Assembly: GCA_023430465.1 (NCBI GenBank) | Contig: JAEZAM010000092.1 | Span: 1-33,213, forward strand | Source of the DNA: Bacteroidota bacterium | Lineage (GTDB): Bacteria > Bacteroidota > Bacteroidia > Chitinophagales > Chitinophagaceae | Reading direction: 5' to 3' | DNA: 33,213 nt | Shown here: one piece after another, positions 22,055 through 31,830 of the stretch | Layout: each line of letters starts with the position of its first letter | Numbering within the stretch: the stretch's first letter is position 1 | Made by a program: the position numbers and the translations under genes | Notes under the pieces: generated by a model | What the model was told of the DNA's origin: nothing | Seen by the model: the letters and a program-made list of their open reading frames with translations, nothing else | The model's database searches: none

Positions 22055-25000
22055 TCAAAGTGTGAGGGACCGCTTACTTCCTTTCGGACCTGTCACCATC
22101 ACCGATCGCACCTGGGCACTATCGACACTGATGAAACGGCTTCCCTGGGAATAGAATGAACTGCCATAGGTTGCCGGCCTGGTCACACGCTTTCCATTTC
22201 GATACTCCAACTGGTAACCTGTATCATCGGGTGACAGCGGTATAAATTTAGATGGCTTCCTTTGACTGAATATCTTCAACGGCCCTTTGTTCTGGCTGGC
22301 AGCCAACAGCAGCTTACCGTTTGCCCCGCGCAAAGTTGCCAGGGCTCTGCCACTGCCGGGAATCAGGATGCCTCCCTCGGCGAGCGAGAGTGGGTTAAAG
22401 TTCCCGCGGCCATCGCCTTTGAGACAAATTCCATTCATGGCGTCGTAACGCCCGTTGAAAACATCCGCTCCGAATTCGTTAGAAGTGGCGACAAGGTCAA
22501 GATTTCCATCACCGTCTATATCCTCAGTGATCATTCCATTAAGCGTTGAGAACTGTGCCTGGGGCGGCAGTTGCCGGATTGAAAATTTTCCGTTGCCTTC
22601 ATTAATGACAATGCAGCTTGCCAATTGGTTGGCATGTAGTTGTATCGCATCTTTTAGCTTGTCTGCCGGGAACATTTCCGGAATCGGCGAAATCGCAAAT
22701 ACATGATAGTTGTGATACCGTTTCCTGAATCCATTGATCTCCGCCAGGATATCTTCGCGCTGGTGTGCAGTGAATTCTTTTTTCTCTTTATCAAGTACAG
22801 TTGGCTTGAGGTAAAGTGACGGCACAGCGTCCCAGCCATCGTTCTTGTCGAAGTCACCGGCATACAAACCCACAGGATATTTCGTGCTTGCACGATAATA
22901 GCTGTTGAGACCCGCATTGCCAGCTACGAAATCAATATCGCCATCATTATCAAAATCACCAGGTACAATGCCGGTCCACCATCCCACCTGGTCATTGATA
23001 CCACTTCCGGCAGAGATATCTTCAAATTTGCCATTGGCATTGTGTAGAAATTTCAATGGCATCCATTCACCAGTCAGAACAAGATCCTGCCAACCGTCAC
23101 CATCGAAATCGGTAAACAGGGCATCGCAAATGAGACCGATATTTTGCAATGAAGGTGCCACTGTAGCTGACACATCCGTAAACAGGATCTGACCATCCTT
23201 TGAATCATTGCGCAGGATGTAGGATGGTACGGGTTGCGGATACTTCCGCGGCAGTACGCGGCCCCCAAGAAACAGGTCAAGGTCACCATCCTGGTCATAA
23301 TCTGCTGCCCTTACGCAGCTTTTGCTGGTTGTGATCGCCGGTATGCCGTTGGCTGCGAGGGTGAAATTTCCTTTTCCGTCGTTCACGTAAAACCGGTCAG
23401 CGTAAGATTTATCTCCTGCCGGCTGTTCAAAACTTCCGCTGGTGACATACAGATCTGCATCGCCATCTTTATCTGCGTCAAAGAGCAAGATGCCGGCATC
23501 TTCAGAAAGCTTCGCACCTGTGCCAGGTTCGAGTGGGCGTTGTTCAAATCGTCCATCTGGTCCCTGCAGGAATACCTGCGCCTGTTGATAAGCGGGACCA
23601 CCCACAATGAGATCATCAAGGCCATCACCATTCACATCGCCAGCAGCAAGGGCAGGTCCGTACTCGGAGAATTTATGCGGCAGCAATTTCTGGATATTGA
23701 AATCAATAAAATCGCTGTCGCGGTGTACATAATTAATATTAACGGATGCAGTTACATCGTCAAACCATCTTGTTGCGGTCCGCATCATCGGTTGCAGGCC
23801 AGCTCCTGGCTGAGCATCCCTGAACGCTGCCTTGATGGTTGTGTTCAAAGCTGGTTGAACCCAGCGCTGCACGCGGTTGCCCGGCCATCTCACCACCACA
23901 GAATCCACCCGCGCCGCTTTTCCCAGGCCAAAATGAATGTTGTTGCTCACCGATGAGAGATAGCCACGGTAAGGTGTGTATTCTGTCACCTGCATTTTGC
24001 TGCTGTCATAATATACCTCTACCCAGGCACCGATACCCATGCGGTTTGCGGTGTCACCGGCCAGTTGAACGTTGAGGTAACTGTTCTCCTTCGAACCGGT
24101 CTTGCTGTTGTTCCTGTACAGGAAGGCAGCATCGTTAATGTTATTCATGACGATGTCGAGGTCTCCATCATTGTCGAGATCGGTATAGACGGAACCGTTG
24201 CTGAATGAGATAGCATCGAGACCCCAGTCGGTCGTTACATTATCAAAACCAAGTGCACCGTTGTTCCGGAAAGCATAGTTGGGAATTTTTACCACGGGTA
24301 TCTGGTCGAGTATCTCGCGTTTGGAGGAAAGCATGCTCGACTTATTCCTGTACGCCAGGAAATCGTGATCGGTAACGTCTTTGGGAAACCCGTTGGTGAT
24401 GATCAGGTCACGGTACCCGTCATTATCGAAATCGGCGACGAGAGGCGTCCAGCTCCAGTCGGTCTCCGCCATTCCCGCATAAAAGGACACATCGCTGAAA
24501 ACGGGTGCGCCGGTGGAGTCATTTGCAAGGGGCGCCGGGCCCTGGTTCAGTTGGAGCACATTTCTTACATACTGATGCTGGTAGCCGTACTTCTCGTTGT
24601 TAATATAACGGAGGTAGCCAAGCGTATTCAGCATCATTTTTTTCCTGTAGTTGTCTTCCGGATTCATATCTGCCTCGATGACGTCGGCAAGTCCATCATT
24701 GTTGATATCAACGATATCGACACCCATGGCATTTTCAGCGGTATGTTTGAAATAGTCGCGCACTTTGTCGGTGAACGTACCATCCCCATTGTTGATATAA
24801 AGGATGTTATTGGATATAAAATCATTTGACACATAAATGTCTTTCCATCCATCCCGGTTGATGTCACAGATATTCACACCGTGGCCATAGCCTTCGATGG
24901 TGATGCCCGCTTCTCGGGAAACGTTGGTGAAGTATGCATGACCCAGCGCAGCATTCCAGTCGTTGCGAAACAGCTTGCCTGTTGACGGATGTTCCCCGTT

Positions 25001-25621
25001 TTTCAAAATAGGTCTGAAAGTGTTAGGATAGTTCGATTTTACGATCTGGTTGACGAGGAGGTACATGTCGAGGTCACCATCATTGTCATAGTCAAAAAAT
25101 GCCGCCATAGTGCTGTGCGACGGATCATTGAGACCGTAGGCTGCGGCTTCTTCTTTGAAGACGGGCAGTTTATTTGCATTCAAACCCTGATTCATGTACA
25201 GCAGGTTTTGAAGTCTGGCGGAATCACCCATCAACGAAACACTCACATAAATATCCATCCAGCCATCATTGTTGATATCGATCACGCTAGCGCCCCTGCA
25301 CCAACGGCCTTCACCGGAAGTTGCTGAAACGTCGGTGATGTCCTGAAATTTCAGGTCGCCCTTGTTGAGGTATAATTTATTGGAAACAGCATTGCCGGTA
25401 AAATAAAGATCACTCAGGCCATCGTTGTTAAAATCGGCCACGGCTACACCACCTCCGTTGTAAATATTTTCCACGTCCAGCACATTCAATGAATCGGTGT
25501 CGGTGATTGTATTGGCAAAACTGATCCCTGAATGAGAGGCGGTGACCGCTTCGAACAATTTTTTCTCTTTGCAGGAAAGGAGCGTGCATAGAAGGATAGC
25601 CGGCAAAAGCAAATGTTTCAT
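22055..25621 (-). CDS. Large FG-GAP/VCBS and ASPIC/UnbV (CRTAC1-type) lipoprotein
   Basis: Starting at the ATG at 25621 gives 1188 residues with a lipobox signal (MKHLLLPAILLCTLLSC). The body is a series of at least 13 calcium-binding FG-GAP/VCBS units. Examples are VADFNNDGLSDLYFTG, FFDYDNDGDLDMYLL, LVADFDNDGYRDLIITN, AAGDVNGDGLDDLIVGG and ITEDIDGDGNLDLVATS. They are arranged as two blocks separated by an ASPIC/UnbV domain (GIGAWVEVYYDSSKMQVTEY onward, then VVVRWPGNRVQRW). Such repeats form beta-propellers. In Bacteroidota, proteins of this kind often lie beside SusC/SusD pairs, as here, and probably take part in surface binding of glycans or proteins. A terminator-like hairpin separates it from susD, so it may have its own promoter. 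Confidence 0.9.
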   Translation of the reverse strand: MKHLLLPAILLCTLLSCKEKKLFEAVTASHSGISFANTITDTDSLNVLDVENIYNGGGVAVADFNNDGLSDLYFTGNAVSNKLYLNKGDLKFQDITDVSATSGEGRWCRGASVIDINNDGWMDIYVSVSLMGDSARLQNLLYMNQGLNANKLPVFKEEAAAYGLNDPSHSTMAAFFDYDNDGDLDMYLLVNQIVKSNYPNTFRPILKNGEHPSTGKLFRNDWNAALGHAYFTNVSREAGITIEGYGHGVNICDINRDGWKDIYVSNDFISNNILYINNGDGTFTDKVRDYFKHTAENAMGVDIVDINNDGLADVIEADMNPEDNYRKKMMLNTLGYLRYINNEKYGYQHQYVRNVLQLNQGPAPLANDSTGAPVFSDVSFYAGMAETDWSWTPLVADFDNDGYRDLIITNGFPKDVTDHDFLAYRNKSSMLSSKREILDQIPVVKIPNYAFRNNGALGFDNVTTDWGLDAISFSNGSVYTDLDNDGDLDIVMNNINDAAFLYRNNSKTGSKENSYLNVQLAGDTANRMGIGAWVEVYYDSSKMQVTEYTPYRGYLSSVSNNIHFGLGKAARVDSVVVRWPGNRVQRWVQPALNTTIKAAFRDAQPGAGLQPMMRTATRWFDDVTASVNINYVHRDSDFIDFNIQKLLPHKFSEYGPALAAGDVNGDGLDDLIVGGPAYQQAQVFLQGPDGRFEQRPLEPGTGAKLSEDAGILLFDADKDGDADLYVTSGSFEQPAGDKSYADRFYVNDGKGNFTLAANGIPAITTSKSCVRAADYDQDGDLDLFLGGRVLPRKYPQPVPSYILRNDSKDGQILFTDVSATVAPSLQNIGLICDALFTDFDGDGWQDLVLTGEWMPLKFLHNANGKFEDISAGSGINDQVGWWTGIVPGDFDNDGDIDFVAGNAGLNSYYRASTKYPVGLYAGDFDKNDGWDAVPSLYLKPTVLDKEKKEFTAHQREDILAEINGFRKRYHNYHVFAISPIPEMFPADKLKDAIQLHANQLASCIVINEGNGKFSIRQLPPQAQFSTLNGMITEDIDGDGNLDLVATSNEFGADVFNGRYDAMNGICLKGDGRGNFNPLSLAEGGILIPGSGRALATLRGANGKLLLAASQNKGPLKIFSQRKPSKFIPLSPDDTGYQLEYRNGKRVTRPATYGSSFYSQGSRFISVDSAQVRSVMVTGPKGSKRSLTL

Positions 25622-25695
25622 GAAATCAGGAAGTTTGGTTGTCAGGGATTCTTTCCCTTGCGTCAAATTACAAACTATTTGTCTTTAAATAACAA

Positions 25696-25714
25696 GACCA
25701 CCCGATGGGTGGTC
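25696..25714. terminator. Terminator hairpin after susD
   Basis: GACCACCC (25696-25703) and GGGTGGTC (25707-25714) form a perfect 8-bp stem with a 3-base loop. On the minus strand it is followed by TTGTTATTT, ending the susC-susD transcript 27 bases past the susD stop. On the plus strand it is followed by CTGTATTTTTT. Confidence 0.75.
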
Positions 25715-25740
25715 CTGTATTTTTTGATGTGCGAATATGG

Positions 25741-27477
25741 TTACCAGTTAGGATTTTGTTTCAGCGTTGGAACACCATCCTTCACGCTCTGGCTGATTGC
25801 GAAATCAGGAATCGGGTAGTACTCGTTCTTGCCTGGCGTAAAGGCCGCACCACCGAGAGCCGGGGATCTTCTCACCGACTCGATCGCCAGGTAAGCCTGG
25901 ATCTCCTGGGCTGCGATACCCCATCTTACGAGGTCGAAGAATCGATGGCCTTCCATACCAAGCTCCAGCTTTCTTTCAAACCGAACGATATCACGCGCGG
26001 TTGGTTTATCAGCAAACGGTGTGGTATAGTTGCTGATCTGGTAGTTAGCTGCAGGGTTTGCGCCATTCATGATAACAGAGTTCGCTGCGCGTGTTCTGAC
26101 GCGGTTGATATAGGTGCGGGCAGTTTCAAGGCTTCCCACTTCGATTTCAGCTTCAGCCGCCATCAGCAATACATCTGCAAAGCGCATGATGGTATAGTTA
26201 AGGGCGTTGTTGGCCCAACCCCAACCGACCACGCCTGCAGTTGATCCCTGGTCGGCCTGGTAGTAGGTATTTTTCTTGGGAGAATAAGGCCCGCCGAAAT
26301 CAACCTTACGGATCCAGTCACGACCCGGGTGGATACCCCAGTCATAGTAGGGAATGCCTCTGCGGCCAACGCTCCAGTCAAGGCGTGGATCGAGGGTGCC
26401 GGCATAAGGTGTGAATGGGTCGGTGGATGCCTGTCCTTCATCACTTGTAACGTTTGTTGCGTTAAAGGTGGTAAGCTGTGGCAGACCGCCGGTTGTTTTG
26501 AATGAATTCACAAATGACTGTGAAGGCTGGAAGAAGCCGCAGCAGCCACCGGGTTTTGGACCAGCATTGTGTGGGTAGTTCAGCGCGTTGTCATAGTTCC
26601 CATTTGTATTGGAACCATCACCGTAAGATGCTTCGATAGCGAATACGGTCTCTGCATTGTGCTCGGAGGTCACCCGGAAATTTGCACCGTAGTTTGGTGC
26701 GAGGTTATAAGCCACACCAAGGCTGTTCTTTCCCTGGGGGATGATCACATCATAGAGCGCTTTTGCTTCGTTGAATTTGTTCTGGAACATGTAGGCCTTC
26801 GCGAGGTAAGCACCGGCAGCCCATTTGTTTACGCGGCCGCGGTTGGGCTTCACCTCATCGAGGTTATCATAAGCAAACTTCAGATCAGCTTCGATCTGCG
26901 GCCATATATCGATGTAGTTGCCACTGCCATCGATATTCGGAACACGGAAATCTGTTACATTCTCGTCAACGAATGGAACATTCTTCCACATTTTCTTCGC
27001 TTCAAAGTGATGATGTCCGCGGATGAAACGGGCTTCAGCAGTTGCCTGGAGCTTCTCGGCATCCGTCATGTCCGTAACTTTTGTTACCACTCGCAGTACC
27101 TGGTTTGCCTGGCCGACGCCATCCCAGGTAGCTACCCATTTGTTAAGGATGATGGGGTTACCGGGAGAAATTTCGGCGAACCGCATTACCGGGTTCACGT
27201 CCGTCTGATCACTGAACTCTGATCCTTTATAGGCATCACCACCGGTCACACTGCCCCAGACCCAGTTGCTGGCGCCACCATACCAGGTAGCTTCCACACC
27301 GTCCAGTGTTGCATATGTATTGATGAGGATACCGTTCAATCCTTTTTTGTTTGTCAATGAAGCCTCGTCATACACACCCTGGGGAGGCTGATCCAGGAAC
27401 TTGTCCTTACATGACCCGAAAAGCATCCCGGCAGTGACTGCTGTAAGCGCTAAAGCGGGAAGTATTCTGATATTCAT
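25741..27477 (-). CDS. susD: SusD/RagB-family nutrient-binding outer-membrane lipoprotein
   Basis: The protein has 578 residues, with a lipoprotein signal ending LFGSC and the SusD start CKDKFLDQPPQGVYDEASL. TPR-like helices follow (AEARFIRGHHHFEAKKMWKNVPFVDEN, GRVNKWAAGAYLAKAYMFQ). The C-terminal RagB block has LNYTIMRFADVLLMAAEAEIEVG, INRVRTRA, DIVRFERKLELGMEGHRFFDLVRWG and YPIPDFAISQ. SusD proteins form the lid over their SusC partner and capture oligosaccharides or peptides at the cell surface. It lies 18 bases after susC on the same strand. The symbol denotes the family; the ligand cannot be read from sequence. Confidence 0.95.
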   Translation of the reverse strand: MNIRILPALALTAVTAGMLFGSCKDKFLDQPPQGVYDEASLTNKKGLNGILINTYATLDGVEATWYGGASNWVWGSVTGGDAYKGSEFSDQTDVNPVMRFAEISPGNPIILNKWVATWDGVGQANQVLRVVTKVTDMTDAEKLQATAEARFIRGHHHFEAKKMWKNVPFVDENVTDFRVPNIDGSGNYIDIWPQIEADLKFAYDNLDEVKPNRGRVNKWAAGAYLAKAYMFQNKFNEAKALYDVIIPQGKNSLGVAYNLAPNYGANFRVTSEHNAETVFAIEASYGDGSNTNGNYDNALNYPHNAGPKPGGCCGFFQPSQSFVNSFKTTGGLPQLTTFNATNVTSDEGQASTDPFTPYAGTLDPRLDWSVGRRGIPYYDWGIHPGRDWIRKVDFGGPYSPKKNTYYQADQGSTAGVVGWGWANNALNYTIMRFADVLLMAAEAEIEVGSLETARTYINRVRTRAANSVIMNGANPAANYQISNYTTPFADKPTARDIVRFERKLELGMEGHRFFDLVRWGIAAQEIQAYLAIESVRRSPALGGAAFTPGKNEYYPIPDFAISQSVKDGVPTLKQNPNW

Positions 27478-27495
27478 ATCTTGATTTTTAAAAAA

Positions 27496-30400
27496 TTAGA
27501 AGGTTACATTCACACCGAACAGGAATTGCTTTGGATTTGGAAATCCTGACAGATCCACACCCATATAAGAGTCACCACGCTCTGCGTTGAAACGATCTCT
27601 GGAGATGATGTTCAGGTCTGGATCAGGTCCTGTGTATTTTGTGATCGTAAACAGGTTCTGAGCCTGTACATACACCCGGATGTTTTCCATTTTCAATTTA
27701 CTCATTACGGAAGAAGGCAGGGTATAACCGAGCTGGAGGATCTTGGCCCGGAGATAAGATGCATCTTCTACATAGTATGAGTTGGATGTACCGGAAGTGA
27801 GTGCTGTGAGGCCGTTTGGATCACCAGGCGCTCCTGTGCCAAGTTTTGGCAGCAGCGCGTTGTTACCCAGTTCTGGCGTCCAGCTATCCGTCAATACGCG
27901 GGTGCTGATACCACCAACGAATACGCGGAGATCAGTATAATATTTCACGTAGTTATAAATTTCATTGCCCTGGTTCCAGAAGAGGAAGGCGGTGAAATCA
28001 AAACCTTTGTAACGTGCGCCGAGGTTAAGACCCATTTGGAAATCCGGGTGAGGATTGCCAAGGAAAGTGCGGTCTTTATCATCGATGATCTTATCGTTGT
28101 TCAGGTCTTTGTATCTCCAGCCGCCGATCACAGCACCGGCCTGAGTGGCTGAGTTCGTGATGTCGCTGGCATTGTTGAAGAAACCATCGATCACATATCC
28201 GTAGAAGGATGAGATCGGCTGGCCGGCAGTTGTCCGGATGGCATCGGAAAGACGCTCCAGTCCAACGATCCGTGGTGTACCTTCTTCATTGAGCTTGATC
28301 AGCTTATTCTTGTAGTGGCTGAACGTGATACCAACGTTGTAGCTGAAATCGCGGTTGATGTCATCGCGGAAGTTCAGACCGATGTCAACACCTTTATTTG
28401 TCATATCACCGATGTTGATGAAAGGCTTGGTGATATTTGGTTCCAGGCCATTCCGAACTTTACGGATCAGCAGGTCTTTGGTCTTATTGGAGAACACGTC
28501 GATCGACATATCCAGCTTACCATTGAGCACGGTCGCATCGAGACCAATGTTTGTAGTCTCGGTAGTTTCCCATTTCGTATCAGCATTACCTTCCTGGTTG
28601 GCACGGTAACCCTGTTGGCTGGAAGTGTTGCCACCATTGATATCGTAGTTGGTCTGTGATGGTGTAGAACCAAACGTATAATATTGGTTGAAGGATGGCA
28701 CATTGTTCTGGCTACCCATCTGGCCCCAACCGCCACGGAGTTTCAGATCTGTGAGCCAGCTTACATTTTTCAGGAAGCTTTCTTCAGATATCCTCCAACC
28801 GAAACCGACTGAAGGGAAAGTTGCATAGCGATTGTTTTTACCAAATACAGAAGATCCGTCACGACGAATGGTCGCATTCAGGAGGTATTTGCCCATGAAG
28901 CTGTAGTCGATTCTTCCGAAGAGAGAAGACAGTGTTCTGTTGCTGAGGTTGAAGTTCACGATATTTCCGAGCACTGTTGCGTTACCGGTATTGAGGGAAA
29001 CGAAATCGTTTGTTTCGAAATCGAATCCTTCACGGAAACCGCGCACACCGCGGGAGTTATCTTTTACAGCTTCGGTACCAACGAGCAATTTCAGGTCGTG
29101 GTCGTCAGCAATCGTCTGCTGGAAAGTGGCAGTGTTGGTCCACACCCAGTTGACGTAGTACCAGCTTTGCTCCTGGAGTTGGGCAGTAGCAACGTTCTCG
29201 GAACGTTCATAGGTACGTGGGGTGAATGTTTTTTCATACTGTGTTCCCATGTCGGCACCAAAGGAAGTGCGAAGGGTGAGCTGGCGGATCGGCTGTACTT
29301 CGGCATACACGTTACCGAAGATGCGCATGATGCGGTTGGTGTTATCCTTTCCGCGGTACAGACCAGCGATCGGGTTGGATCCGTTTCCAGATTCACCAAC
29401 ACCATTACCACCCCATCCACCTCTGATATCATATACGGGGATATAGGGAACCATACGGAAGGCCTGTGCCCAGGCATCACCTTCACCCCTGTTGGCATTG
29501 CCTTTACGGTCTTCGTAGCTCAGTTGAAGGTTTTCACCGAAACGAAGCCAGTTCTTGGCTTTGAAGCTGGAGTTCGCACGAACGCTGTAGCGTTTGTAGC
29601 CGGTGTATTTGAATGTACCTTTTTGATCGAAGTAGTTCATGCCCACAGAAAATGCACTGCGATCAGTACCGCCGCTGATGGTTAGCTGTTGATTGGTCAT
29701 AAGGGCGGGCTGTGTCAGCTCCTTGAACCAGTTGGTTCCGGGGCTGGTGCGCATGATCTGGTAGATGTTGCCATAGTTTTCGATCGAATACAGATCGGGA
29801 TTTGCCCGGGGATCTGAACCGCTGACACCACCATCAAAAGGTCCGCTGACGACGATGAATTCAGGAATAGAGAAAGAACCCTGTGAACCGAAGACAGGAT
29901 GTTTGTATGGATCGATCGGATCAGGCGTAGCGTTTGGATCACCGGGGAAGGAAGTTCTTCTCAGGTATTCCACGTACTGCTCAGTATTGAGGAGTTCGGG
30001 AAACTGGCTGTCGGTGATCACCTGTGAGCCGACGTAAGAATCGTAAGAAACAGTCAGGCGACCGGATTTACCTTGTTTGGTGGTGATGATCACCACACCG
30101 TTCGAGGCGCGGGCACCATAGATAGATGCTGCAGAAGCATCTTTCAGGATCTGGATCGACTCCACGTCATTGGGGTTGAATTTTGATCCATCGGTAGTGG
30201 GAACCCCATCCACGATGTAGAGCGGGTCATTGTTACCGGTGGAGTTAAAACCGCGGATGCGGACAACCGCACCCTGGCCCGGCTCACCGGAACTGCTGAC
30301 CGTAACACCTGAGGCGCGGCCCTGGAGCTGCGCACCGAGGTTGGAAGATGGTGTAGCCTGGAGATCTTTGGTGTTCACAACAGACACGGCACCGATGATG

Positions 30401-30765
30401 TCTTTTTTCCGCTGGGTAGTATAACCTACTACCACGATCTCGTTCAGGTTGGTGGTGGCCGTTTTGAGCGTGACATTTGCAGTGGTTCCGTTGATCGTCA
30501 CTTCCTGCGTCTCCATGGATACATTGGAAACAACCAGAACCGTTCTGCCTGCAGGGACAGAGATGGAATACGTACCATCATTGGCAGTTTGCGTGGCAAC
30601 CGAGGTGCCTTTTACCAGAACTGTAGCTCCGGAAACCGGTTGCCCGGCGTCATTGACGACTTTACCGGAAACAACACCTTGTGCAATTGCTGCCGAGTAA
30701 AACAGCAGAGAGAGAAAGAACATTGGCAACAGCTTACCAATGTAACTCGAGGGTTTTAGCTTCAT
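27496..30765 (-). CDS. susC: SusC/RagA-family TonB-dependent outer-membrane transporter
   Basis: The protein has 1089 residues. After a Sec signal comes a carboxypeptidase-regulatory-like domain (VVSGKVVNDAGQPVSGATVLVKG). The TonB-box region LNEIVVVGYTTQRKKDIIGAVSVV follows, then the plug with RIRGFNSTGNNDPLYIVDGVP and SIYGARASNGVVIITTKQGKSG. A long C-terminal beta-barrel ends in the expected aromatic residue (FGVNVTF). The order signal-CarboxypepD_reg-plug-barrel is that of SusC. With SusD it forms the import complex energised by TonB. No sigma/anti-sigma or hybrid sensor is adjacent to indicate its regulator. A possible minus-strand -7 box GACTTTTG lies at 30840-30847. Confidence 0.96.
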   Translation of the reverse strand: MKLKPSSYIGKLLPMFFLSLLFYSAAIAQGVVSGKVVNDAGQPVSGATVLVKGTSVATQTANDGTYSISVPAGRTVLVVSNVSMETQEVTINGTTANVTLKTATTNLNEIVVVGYTTQRKKDIIGAVSVVNTKDLQATPSSNLGAQLQGRASGVTVSSSGEPGQGAVVRIRGFNSTGNNDPLYIVDGVPTTDGSKFNPNDVESIQILKDASAASIYGARASNGVVIITTKQGKSGRLTVSYDSYVGSQVITDSQFPELLNTEQYVEYLRRTSFPGDPNATPDPIDPYKHPVFGSQGSFSIPEFIVVSGPFDGGVSGSDPRANPDLYSIENYGNIYQIMRTSPGTNWFKELTQPALMTNQQLTISGGTDRSAFSVGMNYFDQKGTFKYTGYKRYSVRANSSFKAKNWLRFGENLQLSYEDRKGNANRGEGDAWAQAFRMVPYIPVYDIRGGWGGNGVGESGNGSNPIAGLYRGKDNTNRIMRIFGNVYAEVQPIRQLTLRTSFGADMGTQYEKTFTPRTYERSENVATAQLQEQSWYYVNWVWTNTATFQQTIADDHDLKLLVGTEAVKDNSRGVRGFREGFDFETNDFVSLNTGNATVLGNIVNFNLSNRTLSSLFGRIDYSFMGKYLLNATIRRDGSSVFGKNNRYATFPSVGFGWRISEESFLKNVSWLTDLKLRGGWGQMGSQNNVPSFNQYYTFGSTPSQTNYDINGGNTSSQQGYRANQEGNADTKWETTETTNIGLDATVLNGKLDMSIDVFSNKTKDLLIRKVRNGLEPNITKPFINIGDMTNKGVDIGLNFRDDINRDFSYNVGITFSHYKNKLIKLNEEGTPRIVGLERLSDAIRTTAGQPISSFYGYVIDGFFNNASDITNSATQAGAVIGGWRYKDLNNDKIIDDKDRTFLGNPHPDFQMGLNLGARYKGFDFTAFLFWNQGNEIYNYVKYYTDLRVFVGGISTRVLTDSWTPELGNNALLPKLGTGAPGDPNGLTALTSGTSNSYYVEDASYLRAKILQLGYTLPSSVMSKLKMENIRVYVQAQNLFTITKYTGPDPDLNIISRDRFNAERGDSYMGVDLSGFPNPKQFLFGVNVTF

Positions 30766-30839
30766 ACAACAGTGTTAGAATTGGTGATAAAAAATTGTGG
30801 TATTCTAATTAAACAGGACACATTTTTATGCTCACAATC

Positions 30840-30856
30840 CAAAAGTCAATCGTTTG
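30840..30856 (-). promoter_or_regulatory. Possible susC promoter box with adjoining CAATCGTTTG repeat
   Basis: On the minus strand GACTTTTG (30847-30840) matches TAnnTTTG at 7 of 8 positions, and a TTG lies 22 bases upstream. CAATCGTTTG at 30847-30856 recurs at 31000-31009 in the same orientation, and a looser relative (AGATTGTTTGC) at about 31091. The remainder of the 614-base gap 30766-31379 holds AT-rich runs and no gene that I can support. Confidence 0.35.
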
Positions 30857-31324
30857 TTTTCATAACCCCCAATGGGCGGAGCAGCAGGTACGGAAGGACC
30901 ACCAGAACAATTTCTACAAAAACGTGATTTTTTAAGCTGCCCGCGGACGCAGGCACGATGAAGACCAGGCTTCTGGGAGAGAAAGCAGTAGCAGGTAAAC
31001 AATCGTTTGCTTAGAAGAGAAATGATAGGGGTTTCCTCCTTCTTTGTACAAATTAGGACAAATAAACTATCCGCCCAACATTTTTTAACAGATTGTTTGC
31101 AGAAAACCGCAAAAAAAATTCACTTGTATTTTTTTATCCCAAACTGATGCTTTATTGCAATCTTTTACTACTAACAAACGGTAGTTGAAAGGATTGCGCA
31201 TGGGGCATACCCGGTACTATCCATTCGAAAAATTGCGCAGAATTTTCAATGTTGCAACAATATAATATGTAGAGCTTCAACTACACCGTCCTTGCCGGGA
31301 TTACAGCAGAACGGGGGCATGAAC

Positions 31325-31332
31325 TACTTTTG
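31325..31332 (+). promoter_or_regulatory. -7 promoter box of the response-regulator gene
   Basis: TACTTTTG is an exact TAnnTTTG match 47 bases before the ATG at 31380. No clear -33 TTTG at the correct distance. Confidence 0.45.
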
Positions 31333-31379
31333 TCCTCGCCGTCAATGAAGTTCTTTGTGGGAGATTTAATTCGAATCCT

Positions 31380-31757
31380 ATGACACCCACCCTCACCCCT
31401 GTCCTCATCATTGATGATGACACCGACCACTGCTTTTTGCTTGAACATTTATTGATGCTGGAAGACATACCCGCAGTGGCGGTTCACAGCCTCGAAGCTG
31501 CACTGTATCACCTGCAGCATTATCCGACACGGCAGGTTATTCTTGACAATCAATTGCCGGATGGACGCGGCAGCGATTTCCTGAAAACCATTTTCCAAAT
31601 CGACCCTTCTGTTCAGGTGATATTCGCCACCGCCGACACCACCCGTGGACTCAAACAAAGGATGATCTCCCAGGGCGCAAGTGCATTCTTTTCCAAACCC
31701 TATGACCACCGGTTGCTCGTCAAGTCGCTGCAACAGGACACCAGGCAGTTGTGCTGA
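31380..31757 (+). CDS. Single-domain response regulator (receiver only)
   Basis: The protein has 125 residues, entirely a CheY-like receiver. The acidic pocket is IDDD (residues 11-14), the phospho-acceptor Asp56 in VILDNQLPDGRG, the switch Thr84 in IFATADT and Lys106 in FFSKPYD. There is no output domain, so it must act through a protein partner, in a phosphorelay or as a phosphate sink. No histidine kinase gene is present in the window. The DNQLPDGRGSDFLK segment is more like the receivers of NtrC/AtoC or hybrid proteins than CheY itself. It converges on the repeat protein gene with a shared terminator between them. Confidence 0.9.
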   Translation: MTPTLTPVLIIDDDTDHCFLLEHLLMLEDIPAVAVHSLEAALYHLQHYPTRQVILDNQLPDGRGSDFLKTIFQIDPSVQVIFATADTTRGLKQRMISQGASAFFSKPYDHRLLVKSLQQDTRQLC

Positions 31758-31767
31758 ATGGTACAAT

Positions 31768-31811
31768 GAAAAAACCCCTGCTGTCGGTAAGCTGACAACA
31801 GGGGTGGTTTT
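31768..31811. terminator. Bidirectional terminator between convergent genes
   Basis: ACCCCTG (31774-31780) pairs with CAGGGGT (31799-31805), and TGTC (31782-31785) with GACA (31794-31797), with one C-A mismatch and an 8-base loop. On the minus strand it is followed by six or more T (complement of A 31769-31774), on the plus strand by GGTTTT. Confidence 0.8.
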
Positions 31812-31830
31812 CATGACTCGCGGAAAGGCC

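Noticed and set aside
23234..23956. 240-codon plus-strand open frame
   Set aside because: Antisense of the FG-GAP lipoprotein; the complementary strand carries the repeated DxDxDG motifs.
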